Below are positions 1-9,298 of a DNA stretch of 64,000 nt, piece by piece; the stretch's first letter is position 1; each line of letters opens with the position of its first letter. The stretch is from Ideonella oryzae (GTDB lineage Bacteria; Pseudomonadota; Gammaproteobacteria; Burkholderiales; Burkholderiaceae_C): NCBI RefSeq assembly GCF_024055665.1, contig NZ_JAMXMC010000001.1, forward strand, positions 124,001 to 188,000, given 5' to 3'. A model generated the notes under the pieces. The model saw only the letters and a program-made list of their open reading frames with translations, was not told the DNA's origin and searched no databases. The position numbers and the translations under genes are program-made.

Positions 1-304
1 CATGCCCATGGTGGGCAAGGTCATCGAAGGCAAGTACGCCTACGTGGCCGCCGGCTGGCGCTTCGGCAGCGTGCTGCCGATGGTGATCTGGTCCAAGGCC
101 GACAACGAGATGATGGGCGGCGCGGACAAGACCCACCCGTCGAGCATCGGTGTGAGCCTGCGCTACGACGTGGCCCCCAACATCGCCCTGAAGGCCCAGG
201 TCGATCAGTTCAAGGCCAACGACCCGGAGGCCTTCGTCACCCCGGACGCCACCAGCCAGCGCAAGGTCTCGGTGTTCAGCCTGGGCGCCGACTTCGTCTT
301 CTGA
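1..304 (+). CDS. Outer-membrane porin-like protein, C-terminal end only
   Basis: Only the last 101 codons lie in the window; the frame is open to the left edge, so the start is outside. The visible part alternates polar and hydrophobic residues in short strands, as in beta-barrel proteins, and ends in Phe, the usual last residue recognised by the Bam machinery. It is followed after 25 bp by a small periplasmic binding-type protein and then a chemoreceptor, so it probably begins or belongs to that operon. The substrate cannot be told from this fragment. A non-porin outer-membrane beta-barrel is the main alternative. Confidence 0.6.
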   Translation, partial: MPMVGKVIEGKYAYVAAGWRFGSVLPMVIWSKADNEMMGGADKTHPSSIGVSLRYDVAPNIALKAQVDQFKANDPEAFVTPDATSQRKVSVFSLGADFVF

Positions 305-329
305 TCGCTCCACCCGCAGGACACACAAC

Positions 330-728
330 ATGAAGTATCAAATCATCCTGGGCGCCGCCCTGCTGTCGGGTCTGCTGGGTGCGGCCCATGCCGAACTGGT
401 CGTCATCGGCGCCCCCGCGGCCGCCGCCCTGACCAAGGAGCAGGTGGCCGACGTCTACCTGGGCAAGAGCAACGCCGCCACGCCGGTGGACCTGCCCGAA
501 GGCAACCCGCTGCGCGGCGAGTTCTACACCAAGGCCACTGGCCGCGACGCCGCCCAGGTGAAGGCCACCTGGTCGCGCCTGGTGTTCACCGGCAAGGGCC
601 AACCGCCCAAGGAGTACCCGGACGCTGCCGCAGTGAAGAAGGCCGTGGCCGCCGATCCCAAGACCATCGGCTACATCGACAAGTCGGCGGTCGATGGCTC
701 GGTCAAGGTACTGGTCACCCTGAACTGA
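330..728 (+). CDS. Small periplasmic phosphate-binding (PstS-like) domain protein
   Basis: A 132-residue protein with a Sec signal peptide (about residues 1-21, cleavage after AHA). The mature part resembles the shortened PBP-like domain annotated as phosphate ABC transporter substrate-binding protein: it has the segment LTKEQVADVYLGK near residue 34 and a C-terminal IGYIDKS segment. It is about half the length of a true PstS and no ABC permease or ATPase is nearby, so transport is unlikely. In related gene orders such proteins sit beside a porin and a chemoreceptor or GGDEF protein, as here, which suggests a periplasmic sensory or ligand-presenting role (inference). Confidence 0.7.
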   Translation: MKYQIILGAALLSGLLGAAHAELVVIGAPAAAALTKEQVADVYLGKSNAATPVDLPEGNPLRGEFYTKATGRDAAQVKATWSRLVFTGKGQPPKEYPDAAAVKKAVAADPKTIGYIDKSAVDGSVKVLVTLN

Positions 729-810
729 TCGGGAACGCCTGGCGGCGGGCACGGAGCAGCGCCCGCCGCCGGTCCCCTGGTTCTCAAAGCCTGCCCCGAA
801 GGATCCGCAC

Positions 811-2328
811 ATGAAGTTCCGCACCAAGATCTGGATGCTGCCGCTGGCCGCCGCCGGCGTGTTCATCGTCGGCCTGAGCAGTGCCATCGTGGTGGGCCAC
901 AGCACCCAGACCACCCTGGCGCATCTGCAGAACGTCGACAACCCCTACCTGGACTCCATGCTGCGCGTGGGCCGGGATGCCGAACAGCTGCGCATGACGC
1001 TTCAGTCGGCCGCCTCCGAGGGCGACCCCGGCAAGCTCGACGAACTCAAGCCGCTGCAGGCCGATGCGGCCAAGGCGCTCGACACAGCCGCCGCGCTGGA
1101 AGGCAAGGCCGACAGCGCCCAGGCACTGCGCCAGTCCTTCAACGGCTGGCACGACACCGCGCTGGCCGCCACCAAGGCCATGCTGGACAAGCAGGACTTC
1201 TCGGCCCTGCTGCCGGCCATGCAGGCCAGGCAGGCGGAGTTCGAGAAGCAGCTGGCGACCCAGGAGGCCGCCGCCCGCGAGGCCCAGGCCGACAGCTTCA
1301 CGGCCGCCACCCGGGGCGTGAGCCGCAACCAATGGCTGTCCGGCCTGACCGGCCTGGTCGTGCTGCTGGTGCTGGGTGTCACCTCCCACCGCGTCATCGT
1401 CTCCGTCTGGCGCGACATCGGCAGCGAGCCGATGGAGCTGGCCGGTGCCGTGCGCCGGGTGGCCGAGGGTGACCTGAACGTGCACATTCCCGTGCACCCC
1501 AAGGACACCCGCTCGCTGAGCGCGAGCTTTGCAACGATGACCCGCAGGCTCTCCGAGACGGTGCATACCATCCGGGAAGCGACCGACTCGATCACCACCG
1601 CATCCTCCGAAATCGCCAGCGGCAACCTGGACCTCTCCGCCCGCACCGAACAGACGGCCTCCAACCTGCAATCCACGGCCGGATCGATCGAGCAGCTGAC
1701 CGGCTCGGTGCAGCAGAGCGCGGAAGTGGCCAACACCGCCAACGACCTGGCCCAGCAGGCCGTCCATGCCGCCATCCGCGGCAACGAGATCGTCGGCAAC
1801 GTGGTCAACAACATGCAGGAGATCAGTGAGGCCAGCCGCAAGATCTCGGACATCATCGGCGTGATCGACGGCATCGCCTTCCAGACCAACATCCTGGCGC
1901 TGAACGCTGCAGTGGAAGCCGCCCGGGCCGGTGAGCAGGGCCGCGGCTTTGCCGTGGTGGCCGGCGAGGTGCGCACCCTGGCGCAGCGCAGCGCCAATGC
2001 CGCACGGGAGATCAAGACCTTGATCCTCGCCTCCAGCGAGAAGGTGGAAAGCGGTTCGCGCCTAGTGCAGTCCGCCGGCAGCGCGATGCAGGAGATCAGC
2101 GCCGACGTGGAGAAGGTCACCCGCATGATCGGCGACATCACCCACGCCACGCACGAACAGAGCAGCGGCATCGGCCTGATCAACCAATCGGTGGCCTCAC
2201 TCGATGGTGCCACGCAGCAGAACGCAGCCCTGGTGGAGCAGGCCTCCGCCGCGGCCGAGAGTCTGAGGACCCAGGCCCAGCGGCTGAGTGGCGCCGTCGC
2301 CACCTTCCGGCTGGCGGCCCACCCCTGA
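811..2328 (+). CDS. Methyl-accepting chemotaxis protein
   Basis: Inner-membrane chemoreceptor of 505 residues. The first transmembrane helix is at about residues 8-30 and the second at about 173-197, with a roughly 140-residue periplasmic helical sensor between. A HAMP segment follows (about 198-250), then the long cytoplasmic coiled coil. The conserved signalling tip, with QTNILALNAAVEAARAGEQG, is near residues 355-385 and would bind CheW/CheA. No CheB/CheR pentapeptide is seen at the C-terminus. No che genes are nearby, so it probably feeds a chemotaxis array encoded elsewhere. The gene lies 80 bp after the PstS-like gene. Confidence 0.95.
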   Translation: MKFRTKIWMLPLAAAGVFIVGLSSAIVVGHSTQTTLAHLQNVDNPYLDSMLRVGRDAEQLRMTLQSAASEGDPGKLDELKPLQADAAKALDTAAALEGKADSAQALRQSFNGWHDTALAATKAMLDKQDFSALLPAMQARQAEFEKQLATQEAAAREAQADSFTAATRGVSRNQWLSGLTGLVVLLVLGVTSHRVIVSVWRDIGSEPMELAGAVRRVAEGDLNVHIPVHPKDTRSLSASFATMTRRLSETVHTIREATDSITTASSEIASGNLDLSARTEQTASNLQSTAGSIEQLTGSVQQSAEVANTANDLAQQAVHAAIRGNEIVGNVVNNMQEISEASRKISDIIGVIDGIAFQTNILALNAAVEAARAGEQGRGFAVVAGEVRTLAQRSANAAREIKTLILASSEKVESGSRLVQSAGSAMQEISADVEKVTRMIGDITHATHEQSSGIGLINQSVASLDGATQQNAALVEQASAAAESLRTQAQRLSGAVATFRLAAHP

Positions 2329-2398
2329 TTCCCGGTCAGGGGTATGTCCTCCCTCCTGCTCTCGTGGCAGCATAGGCGCGACGGGAGGGAGGTTCGCT

Positions 2399-5068
2399 GT
2401 GCTTGAATCATTCCGCCGGATGCTGCTCAAGGCCATGGGCAGCCCCCGCGACTTGCCCACCTGGCGAGAGCATGTGCTGCAGGCCTTGCTCACACTGATG
2501 CTTTGCCTGGGCGTGCTGGTGGCCCTGCCCAGCATGGCCCTGGCCTGGGACCGCTCGCTCTACCCGGTGCTGCTGCTCGATGCCCTGGTGCTGCTGCTGC
2601 TCGCGGGGCTGCGGCAGGCCAAGAGACTGCCTTTGCGCCTGCGCGCCGGCGGCCTGCTGGCCCTGGTGCACTTGCTGGGCACGGCCCTGCTCTGGTGGGT
2701 CGGCCTGGTGGGGCAGGCCTATCTGATGAGCGTACCGGTGCTGGCCGTCCTGCTGCTGAGCACCCGTGCGGCCCTGATGTCCCTGCTGGTCAATGCCCTG
2801 ACTTGGCTGCTGCTGGGGGTGGCCGCCGACCTGGGATACGGCGCCCTGCATGCCGGCCTGGAAGGGCCGGCCGCCTTCACGGTCATCGCCCTCAACACGC
2901 TGCTGGCCGACGTGCTGATGGTCTCCGCCGCAGCGGCCATGCTGCATGGGCTGCAGGCCGCCGTGGCGGAACACCACCGCGCGGAGAACACCTTCCGCCA
3001 GATGGCCGCCCAGGTGCCCGGCGTGATCTTTCGCCTGTGCATCCAGGGCAAGGAGCGCCGATTCACCTATGTCAGCCCCGGGGTGGAGCGGCTCTACGGC
3101 CTGCACCCCGAGGAGGTGCTGCAGGACAGCCAGGCCCTCGAACGTCATCGACATCCCGAAGACCGGGACGGGCTGCAGACCCTCATCACCTCGGCGCGGC
3201 GGCAGAAGCAGCCCATCGCCACCGAGTTCCGCATCCTGGCCCGGGATGGCCAGGTCAAATGGGTGGAGCTGACCACCGCGCCGCCGGAAGACACGCCCGA
3301 GGGCCTGGTGCGCATGGGCCTGATCATCGACGTCACCGAGCGCAAGCGTGCCGAAGCGGCCCTGCGGGAAAGCGAGACACGCTGGAAGCTGGCCCTGGAA
3401 TGCGCCGGCGACGGCGTGTGGGACTGGGATCTGGTCAGCGGGGTCGAGGTGTTCTCCGACCGTTTCCGCGAGATGTACGGCCTGGATGCGGTGTCCGTGC
3501 CGGACCTGGCGGCCGCCATGGACGAGCGCACCCACCCCGACGACCGGGCCTCGATGGCCCAGGCCCGCGCCGACCACCTGGAGGGCCGCACGCCCAGCTA
3601 TGTGCACGAGCACCGCATCCTCTGCAAGGACGGCAGCTGGAAGTGGGTGCTCAGCCGGGGCATGGTCATCGCGCGGGATGCCCAGGGCCGCCCACTGCGC
3701 ATGATCGGCACCCACACCGACATCTCCCGGCGCAAGCAGTCCGAGGCGGTGATCTGGCGTCAGGCCCACTTCGACACGCTGACCGGCCTGCCCAACCGGC
3801 ACATGCTGCGGCTGCGGCTGGAGGAAGAAGTCAAGCGCTGCCTGGCCAGTGGCCACGCCCTGGCCCTGATGCTGATCGACCTGGACCGCTTCAAGGAGGT
3901 CAACGACACCCTGGGCCACGGCCACGGCGACCTGCTGCTGGTCGAAGCCGCGCAGCGCATCAGCCGCTGCGTGCGGCAGACCGACACGGTGGCCCGCATG
4001 GGCGGCGACGAATTCACCGTGCTGCTGCCCCAGGTGTCCACCCCGGATCAGATCGACGACCTGGCCCACCGCATCATCGACCGACTGCGCGAGCCCTTCG
4101 CCCTGGGCCCCGAACGGGTGCACGTCACCGCCAGCATCGGCATCGCGCTGGCCCCGGCCGATGCCCAGACCATCGACGACCTGCTCAAGCATGCCGACCA
4201 GGCGCTGTACGTGGCCAAGGACGGCGGGCGCAACGGCTTTCGCTACTTCACGCCCGCCCTGCAGGAAGTGGCCCAGACCCGCATGCGCCTGGCCAACGAC
4301 CTGCACGATGCCCTGCCGGGCCACCAGCTGGAGGTGCACTACCAGCCCATCGTCCACCTGGCCAGCGGCACGGTGCGCAAGGCCGAGGCCCTGCTGCGCT
4401 GGCACCACCCCAACCGGGGCATGGTCAGCCCGGCCCAGTTCATTCCGATCGCCGAATCCACCGGCCTGATCCGCGAGATCGGCGAGTGGGTGTTCCAGCA
4501 GGCTATGGCCCAGGTGGCGCACTGGCGGGCCGTGCACGACCCGGGCTTCAGCGTCAGCATCAACAAGTCACCCGTGCAGTTTCGCCTCGGGGGACAAGGG
4601 GATGCCTGGGCGGAGCAGCTGCGCCAGCGTGGCCTGCCGGGCGACTGCATGACGGTGGAGATCACCGAAGGCCTGCTGCTGGATGCCTCTCAGGAGGTCA
4701 GCCAGCAGCTGACCCAGATGCGCCAGGCCGGCATGCATGTGGCCATGGACGATTTCGGCACCGGCTACTCCTCGCTGTCCTACCTGCACCGCTACCCGAT
4801 CGACATCCTGAAGATCGACCAGGCCTTCGTGCGCGATCTGGGGCCGGGCAGTCCGACGCTGGCCCTGTGCAAGGCCATCATCCGGATGGCGCACGAGCTG
4901 GGCATGCAGGTGGTGGCCGAGGGTGTGGAAACCCCGACCCAGCGCGACCTGCTGGCCGAGGCCGGCTGCGACTACGGCCAGGGCTACCTGTTCGCCCGGC
5001 CCATGCCGGCCGAGGTGCTCGACGGCTGGCTGAGCGAGCGCCAATCCCTGCCGGCCAGCAACGACTAG
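2399..5068 (+). CDS. Membrane-anchored PAS-PAS-GGDEF-EAL protein (c-di-GMP turnover)
   Basis: An 889-residue protein. About six hydrophobic segments (residues 20-200) precede two PAS/PAC domains (about 210-330 and 340-450), a GGDEF domain with an intact GGDEF signature at residues 535-539, and an EAL domain with the EAL triplet at 663-665. Both catalytic signatures are present, so it could both make and degrade cyclic di-GMP; which activity dominates cannot be told. I chose GTG at 2399 because a GGGAGGGAGG ribosome-binding site lies 8 nt upstream. The frame stays open upstream into the chemoreceptor gene, but with no comparable start. The 3' end overlaps the convergent next gene by 4 bp. Confidence 0.93.
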   Translation: MLESFRRMLLKAMGSPRDLPTWREHVLQALLTLMLCLGVLVALPSMALAWDRSLYPVLLLDALVLLLLAGLRQAKRLPLRLRAGGLLALVHLLGTALLWWVGLVGQAYLMSVPVLAVLLLSTRAALMSLLVNALTWLLLGVAADLGYGALHAGLEGPAAFTVIALNTLLADVLMVSAAAAMLHGLQAAVAEHHRAENTFRQMAAQVPGVIFRLCIQGKERRFTYVSPGVERLYGLHPEEVLQDSQALERHRHPEDRDGLQTLITSARRQKQPIATEFRILARDGQVKWVELTTAPPEDTPEGLVRMGLIIDVTERKRAEAALRESETRWKLALECAGDGVWDWDLVSGVEVFSDRFREMYGLDAVSVPDLAAAMDERTHPDDRASMAQARADHLEGRTPSYVHEHRILCKDGSWKWVLSRGMVIARDAQGRPLRMIGTHTDISRRKQSEAVIWRQAHFDTLTGLPNRHMLRLRLEEEVKRCLASGHALALMLIDLDRFKEVNDTLGHGHGDLLLVEAAQRISRCVRQTDTVARMGGDEFTVLLPQVSTPDQIDDLAHRIIDRLREPFALGPERVHVTASIGIALAPADAQTIDDLLKHADQALYVAKDGGRNGFRYFTPALQEVAQTRMRLANDLHDALPGHQLEVHYQPIVHLASGTVRKAEALLRWHHPNRGMVSPAQFIPIAESTGLIREIGEWVFQQAMAQVAHWRAVHDPGFSVSINKSPVQFRLGGQGDAWAEQLRQRGLPGDCMTVEITEGLLLDASQEVSQQLTQMRQAGMHVAMDDFGTGYSSLSYLHRYPIDILKIDQAFVRDLGPGSPTLALCKAIIRMAHELGMQVVAEGVETPTQRDLLAEAGCDYGQGYLFARPMPAEVLDGWLSERQSLPASND

Positions 5069-5382
5069 GCGGGCTCGTCCAGCGGCGGGCAGGGCCAGTT
5101 CAGCAGCTCGGCCAGACGGCGCACCACCCAGCCGGCCTCCCCGCCCTGCAGGCCCGAGGCCGGCTGAGCCAGCCCGAGGTGGCAGCGCCAGAGCACATCC
5201 TCCTCGGTCAGGCCGTCGTCGTGCAGCAGCGCCTGGGCGCTGGGCACCAGCGTGCTGGCCAGGTCCTCGCACAGCTCGTAGCGCCCGCGCAGCTCGGCCT
5301 GCGCCGCCTGTCCGCGCAAAGGGCGGCCGCCCAGCAAGGCCAGAAAGCTCTCGGGCAGCGGGGTGAGTTGGTCGTCGCTCAT
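5065..5382 (-). CDS. Small conserved protein of the family often labelled 'ATPase with chaperone activity'
   Basis: A 105-residue acidic, mostly helical protein with the segment RYELCEDLAS near residue 34 and VVRRLAELLNW near 86. These match, from memory, a small Burkholderiales family commonly annotated as ATPase with chaperone activity. No Walker motif is visible, so that name is not supported by the sequence and the function is unknown. It lies 2 bp downstream of the YciI gene, probably co-transcribed, and its stop overlaps the end of the convergent GGDEF/EAL gene. Confidence 0.65.
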   Translation of the reverse strand: MSDDQLTPLPESFLALLGGRPLRGQAAQAELRGRYELCEDLASTLVPSAQALLHDDGLTEEDVLWRCHLGLAQPASGLQGGEAGWVVRRLAELLNWPCPPLDEPA

Positions 5383-5384
5383 GG

Positions 5385-5693
5385 TCAGGATGCCGCCACG
5401 CAGGCCTGTGCGAACAGGGTTTCGGCCCCCGGGGCGAACTTGCTCGGCTGGAACTCGATCACCTGGTACTGGGCCACGCCGGCCCGCTGGAATGGGTCCT
5501 CGGCCAGGATGGCGTCCAGCGCGGCCCGTTCGCCCACCCGGGCCAGGATCACGCCGCCAACCCGGGGCACCTGCGCCCCCGAGGCCAGAAAGTGACCCGC
5601 AGCGTAGTGCGCGTCGAGGTAGGCCCGGTGGGCCTCGAGATGCTGCTCCACTGCAGACAGGGGCTGCACATAGTGCAGCAGAACGATGAACAT
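5385..5693 (-). CDS. YciI-like protein (YCII domain)
   Basis: A 102-residue single-domain protein with the YCII/Dabb-like ferredoxin fold pattern. It opens MFIVLLHYVQPL, has HRAYLDAHYAAGHFLASG at residues 22-39, and ends the core with EDPFQRAGVAQYQVIEF near residues 65-81. YciI proteins are small cytoplasmic enzymes of mostly unknown reaction, with a conserved His-Asp pair; here the His of EAHRAYL and the Asp of EDPF fit that position. It leads the small following gene by 2 bp and is divergent from arsC. Confidence 0.85.
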   Translation of the reverse strand: MFIVLLHYVQPLSAVEQHLEAHRAYLDAHYAAGHFLASGAQVPRVGGVILARVGERAALDAILAEDPFQRAGVAQYQVIEFQPSKFAPGAETLFAQACVAAS

Positions 5694-5758
5694 GGGGACT
5701 CCTGAGGCGATCAGGAGGATTGTGCCGAGAACCCCGCCCGGCGCGGGACAATCCCCGC

Positions 5759-6118
5759 ATGAGCACCGTCACGATTTACCACAACCCCCAGTGCGGCACC
5801 TCCCGCAACGTGCTGGCCGCCCTGCGCGAGGCCGGCATCGAGCCCGAGGTCATCCAGTACCTCAAGACCCCACCGGACCGCGCCACGCTGCAGCGCCTGG
5901 CCCGCGACTGCGGCGTGGGCGTGCGCGGCCTGCTGCGTGCCAAGGGCGAGTGCTACGAGGCCCTGGGCCTGGCCGATCCGGCCCTGAGCGACGACCAGCT
6001 GCTGGACGCCATGCTGGCCCACCCGGAACTGATCAATCGCCCGATCGTGGTCACCACACGCGGCAGCCGCCTGTGCCGGCCGGCCGAGGTGCTCAAGGAC
6101 CTGCTGCCGTCGGCCTGA
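5759..6118 (+). CDS. arsC: ArsC/Spx-fold arsenate reductase, glutaredoxin type
   Basis: A 119-residue thioredoxin-fold protein with the ArsC signature HNPQCGTSRN; the catalytic Cys is residue 12. Arginines in the INRPIVVTTRG and RLCRPAEVL segments correspond to the oxyanion-binding Arg residues of the R773-type enzyme. The expected reaction is reduction of arsenate to arsenite using glutathione and glutaredoxin. No arsenite pump or ArsR regulator lies nearby, so it may be a housekeeping ArsC-like reductase rather than part of an arsenic-resistance operon. The start at 5759 leaves a normal-length protein. Confidence 0.9.
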   Translation: MSTVTIYHNPQCGTSRNVLAALREAGIEPEVIQYLKTPPDRATLQRLARDCGVGVRGLLRAKGECYEALGLADPALSDDQLLDAMLAHPELINRPIVVTTRGSRLCRPAEVLKDLLPSA

Positions 6119-6182
6119 ACCTTCGGCCTCACGGCCCGCCGTCCTACGGGATGGCGGTGGGTCCTCTCGCACAATCCAAACC

Positions 6183-7766
6183 ATGAAACGACGCGACCTG
6201 ATCGCCCGCACGCTGGCGGGCAGCCTGCTGGGCGCCACCCTGGGCCAGCCCACCCTGAGCTGGGCCACGGATGAATCCGCCCCGGCCCCACTGGACTGGC
6301 TGCCCGGCGGCCGGCCCGGTGCCCTCGCCCGCCAGGCCGTGGCCCTGCTGGCCGATGCCGCCAGCCAGGGCCTGGACCCACAGGACTACCAGGCCCAGGC
6401 CTTGGGCCAAGCCGTGGCGCAGGCCGCCCAGGGCCAACCTCTGCCGGCCGAGGCGGCAGCCCAGCTCTCCCAGCGTCTGAGCACCCAGGTCCTGCGCTAT
6501 CTGCGTGAGCTGCACGGCGGCCGGGTCAGCCCCCGGCAGCTGCAGCAGAACTACGACGGCCTCCGGGCCGGCGGCTTCGACGCCGCCGCGGCCCTGCAGC
6601 AGGCCTTTGCCGCCGGCCGACTGGCCGAAGCGGCCCAGGCCGCCGCCCCCCGCACCGCGCTCTACGGTGCGCTGCGCGAAACCCTGGCCAGCTACCGGGC
6701 CCTGGGCACGCCCGCGGCCTGGCAGCAAGCGTTGCCCGCCCTGCCCGCCAGCCGTCAGAAGGGCCGCCCGCCCAAGCTGGAAGCCGGCCAGGCCTGGGCG
6801 GGGCTGGACCTGCTGCGCCAGCGCCTGCAGTTGCTGGGCGACCTGGACCCCAAGGCGACCACGCCGGCCAGCTACCAGGGCCCGCTGGTCGACGCGGTAC
6901 AGGCCTTCCAGCAGCGCCATGGCCTGAACGACGATGGCGTGATCGGGGCCGGCACCCTGGCCGCGCTGAACGTGTCGCCGGCCGAGCGGGTGCGCCAGAT
7001 CGCGCTGACCATGGAGCGCCTGCGCTGGACGCCGATCGCCCAGGGGCCGCGCATGATCACCATCAACCTGCCGGAGTTCGTGCTGCGCGGCTACGAGGTG
7101 CATGGCGACGAGATCACGGTGAAGACCGAGATGAAGGTGATTGTCGGCAAGGCGCTCAACACCCGCACGCCGATCTTCGACGAGGATATGCGCTTCATCG
7201 AGTTCAGCCCCTACTGGAACATCCCGCCGAGCATCGCCCGCAAGGAAACGGTGCCCAAGCTGCGCCGGGACCCGGGCTACCTGGAACGCGAAGGCATGGA
7301 GTTCGTGGCTGGCGATGGCCGGGTGCTGCGCGCGGTCAGCAGCGCCAACCTGGACGCGGTGCTGGCCGGCCAGATGCGCATCCGCCAACGCCCCGGCCCG
7401 GAGAACGCGCTGGGCGACATCAAGTTTGTCTTCCCCAACAACGACAACATCTACCTGCACCACACCCCGGCCACCCAGCTCTTCGAGAAGGAGCGGCGGG
7501 ACTTCAGCCACGGCTGCATCCGGGTGGAGAAACCCGTCGAGCTGGCCAAGTTCGTGCTGCAGGACATGCCGGATTGGACCGAGGAGCGTATCGTGGCGGC
7601 CATGACCAAGGGGGAATCCAGCACGCTGAAGCTGAGCCACCCCATCCCGGTGCTGATCGCCTACGGAACTGCGCTGGTCAAACACGGTCGACCCTATTTC
7701 TTCGCCGATCTCTACGGGCAGGACAAGCTGCTCGATGCCGCGCTCAAGGCCCCCAAGGTTTCTTGA
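6183..7766 (+). CDS. Murein L,D-transpeptidase, YcbB/LdtD type
   Basis: A 527-residue exported enzyme that would form 3-3 cross-links in peptidoglycan. The N-terminus MKRRDLIARTLAGSLLG looks like a signal peptide with a twin arginine. A scaffold region and a peptidoglycan-binding domain (about residues 215-265, with DAVQAFQQRHGLNDDGVIG) precede the YkuD catalytic domain (about 290-480). The active-site motif SHGCIR is intact, with His443 and Cys445. The DUF882 gene begins 44 bp downstream; ycbB and ycbK are also neighbours in Escherichia coli. Confidence 0.93.
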   Translation: MKRRDLIARTLAGSLLGATLGQPTLSWATDESAPAPLDWLPGGRPGALARQAVALLADAASQGLDPQDYQAQALGQAVAQAAQGQPLPAEAAAQLSQRLSTQVLRYLRELHGGRVSPRQLQQNYDGLRAGGFDAAAALQQAFAAGRLAEAAQAAAPRTALYGALRETLASYRALGTPAAWQQALPALPASRQKGRPPKLEAGQAWAGLDLLRQRLQLLGDLDPKATTPASYQGPLVDAVQAFQQRHGLNDDGVIGAGTLAALNVSPAERVRQIALTMERLRWTPIAQGPRMITINLPEFVLRGYEVHGDEITVKTEMKVIVGKALNTRTPIFDEDMRFIEFSPYWNIPPSIARKETVPKLRRDPGYLEREGMEFVAGDGRVLRAVSSANLDAVLAGQMRIRQRPGPENALGDIKFVFPNNDNIYLHHTPATQLFEKERRDFSHGCIRVEKPVELAKFVLQDMPDWTEERIVAAMTKGESSTLKLSHPIPVLIAYGTALVKHGRPYFFADLYGQDKLLDAALKAPKVS

Positions 7767-7810
7767 TCCAGGGCATCGCACGGTGGTCAGCCCAGGTCCA
7801 TGTTGAAAGC

Positions 7811-8371
7811 ATGAGCAAGACACATCACCCAGATCGCCGCCGTTTCCTGCACCGTTCCGCCGGCTTGGCCGCGGGCGCGGTGCCCGCGTTGGTGGCGCCC
7901 CGCCAGGCCCTGGCCAGTCTGGCCCAACGCCGCGAGCTGGCCTTCTACAACACCCACACCCAGGAGCGGGTCGATCTGGTCTACGCCGTCGGCGGCCAGT
8001 TCCTCGACGACTCGCTGGTCACGCTGAACCACTTCCTGCGCGACCACTACAGCGGCCAGGTGGGCGTGATGGACCCGAATCTGTTTGACCTGCTGCACCA
8101 GGTGCGCAGCCGCCTGGGCAGCACGGGCGAGTTCGAGGTCATCTCCGGCTACCGCTGCCCCACGACCAATGCCACGCTCAAGAGCACCCGCGGCGGCGGC
8201 GTGGCCACGAACAGCCTGCACATGGTGGGCCAGGCCATTGACGTACGGCTGGCCGGTGTGCCGCTGACCGCCCTGCGCGACGCGGCGCTGTCCCTGCAGG
8301 GCGGCGGCGTGGGCTTCTATCCCCGCGAGCAGTTCGTGCACATCGACACCGGCCGCGTGCGCCGCTGGTGA
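7811..8371 (+). CDS. DUF882/YcbK-like M15 peptidase-fold protein with Tat signal
   Basis: A 186-residue exported protein. The N-terminus carries RRRFLHRSAG, a good twin-arginine motif, then a hydrophobic stretch to about residue 38. The mature domain is the peptidase M15_2 (DUF882) fold. His137 and Asp144 in LHMVGQAID and His177 in VHIDTG match the zinc ligands of D,D- and L,D-carboxypeptidases. It follows the L,D-transpeptidase at 44 bp, so both probably act on the cell wall. The ATG at 7811 was chosen because it places the Tat motif at the N-terminus; longer in-frame starts lie inside the upstream gene. Confidence 0.9.
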   Translation: MSKTHHPDRRRFLHRSAGLAAGAVPALVAPRQALASLAQRRELAFYNTHTQERVDLVYAVGGQFLDDSLVTLNHFLRDHYSGQVGVMDPNLFDLLHQVRSRLGSTGEFEVISGYRCPTTNATLKSTRGGGVATNSLHMVGQAIDVRLAGVPLTALRDAALSLQGGGVGFYPREQFVHIDTGRVRRW

Positions 8372-8389
8372 CGATCCCGGAGTTCCTGC

Positions 8390-9070
8390 TCAGCGGGCGA
8401 CGGTCAGCTCGTCGGCCAGCGGGGCATGGCCGGCGTCGCGGGCCATCTGCGCGGCCGTGAGGCCGCGGTCGTCCCGCAGGTCGACCCGCGCACCACGGGC
8501 CAGCAGCAGGTGCACCGCCTCGGCATGGCCCTCGCCCGCAGCCCACATCAAGGCCGTCAGACCGTGCGCATAGGCCGTGTCGATGGCGACGCCGTGCTCC
8601 AGCAAGGCGGCCAGCACCTCGGCGTGACCCTGGCCTGCCGCGTAGACGGCGGCGGTGCGGTGCATGCGGTCCAGTGGCTCAGTGTGTGCGCCAGCCGCCA
8701 GCAGCAGGCGCACCAGGCCGACATGCCCGCCATAGCAGGCGGCCATCAGGGGGGTCACCTCTTCGACCGAGGCCAGGTTCACATCGGCCCCCGCCGAGAT
8801 GAGCCGTCGGGCCAGGTCGTCGCGGCCCCGCTCGGCGGCCATCAGCAGCGCCGTCTTGCCCAGGGGGTTGCGCGCGTTGGGTGAGGCCCCTGACGTCAAC
8901 GCTCGCTCCACAGCGGCCAGGTCCCCCTGGCGGGCGGCCACCAGCAACTGGGCATGGATGCTCGGATTGGAGGTGGGCTGGGCCTGTGCCGACGGCAGTG
9001 CGGCCAGACCGATGAGGCAGGCCGCCAGCACACGGTGGAGGACACGGTTGAGGACTCGGTATGGCGTCAT
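8390..9070 (-). CDS. Periplasmic ankyrin-repeat protein
   Basis: A 226-residue protein with a signal peptide (about residues 1-30, cleavage near AQA) followed by about five or six ankyrin repeats of 33 residues. Typical repeat signatures are GKTALLMAAERGRDDLARR, VTPLMAACYGGHVGLVRLL and LTALMWAAGEGHAEAVHLL. Ankyrin repeats bind partner proteins and say nothing about a reaction. In gamma- and beta-proteobacteria such proteins (AnkB type) often accompany catalase, but none is nearby. It is divergent from the PQQ dehydrogenase across a 228-bp gap. The ATG at 9070 puts the signal sequence at the N-terminus. Confidence 0.88.
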   Translation of the reverse strand: MTPYRVLNRVLHRVLAACLIGLAALPSAQAQPTSNPSIHAQLLVAARQGDLAAVERALTSGASPNARNPLGKTALLMAAERGRDDLARRLISAGADVNLASVEEVTPLMAACYGGHVGLVRLLLAAGAHTEPLDRMHRTAAVYAAGQGHAEVLAALLEHGVAIDTAYAHGLTALMWAAGEGHAEAVHLLLARGARVDLRDDRGLTAAQMARDAGHAPLADELTVAR

Positions 9071-9298
9071 CTCAGCGACCTCCGCATGCTGCTGTGCAGC
9101 GTGAAAGACCCGTTCCCATTTGTGAAATTTGAGACTATTCTGCGCCCCGAGGTCAAGCGCGCGACCCGACTGTTCGGGCCCCTGTGCAGCAGGTGTCCAC
9201 CGTCTTTGCCGAGCCCTCCACGCCGCCTCAGCCCCCGAAGAAGAGTGGGCGCGCCGATCCGCTGAGATCCGGCGCACCGGCAGCAAAGAGGAGACAAC
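9071..9298. promoter_or_regulatory. Divergent intergenic region, ankyrin gene / PQQ dehydrogenase
   Basis: A 228-bp gap between divergent genes, so it must hold both promoters. An AT-richer patch around 9117-9140 (TTTGTGAAATTTGAGACTATTCT) is the best core-promoter candidate. A GAGGAGA-type ribosome-binding site precedes the PQQ gene at about 9289-9295. No clear operator was seen. Confidence 0.4.

Noticed and set aside
2503..5595. Plus-strand open frame of 1030 codons across the GGDEF/EAL gene
   Set aside because: It reads as Arg/Pro/Gly/Ala-rich sequence without domains; it is an out-of-frame product of high GC over a gene with clear PAS, GGDEF and EAL motifs.
5759..6118. Arsenic-resistance operon
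   Set aside because: Only an ArsC-like reductase is present; no ArsR, ArsB, Acr3 or ArsH gene lies nearby.
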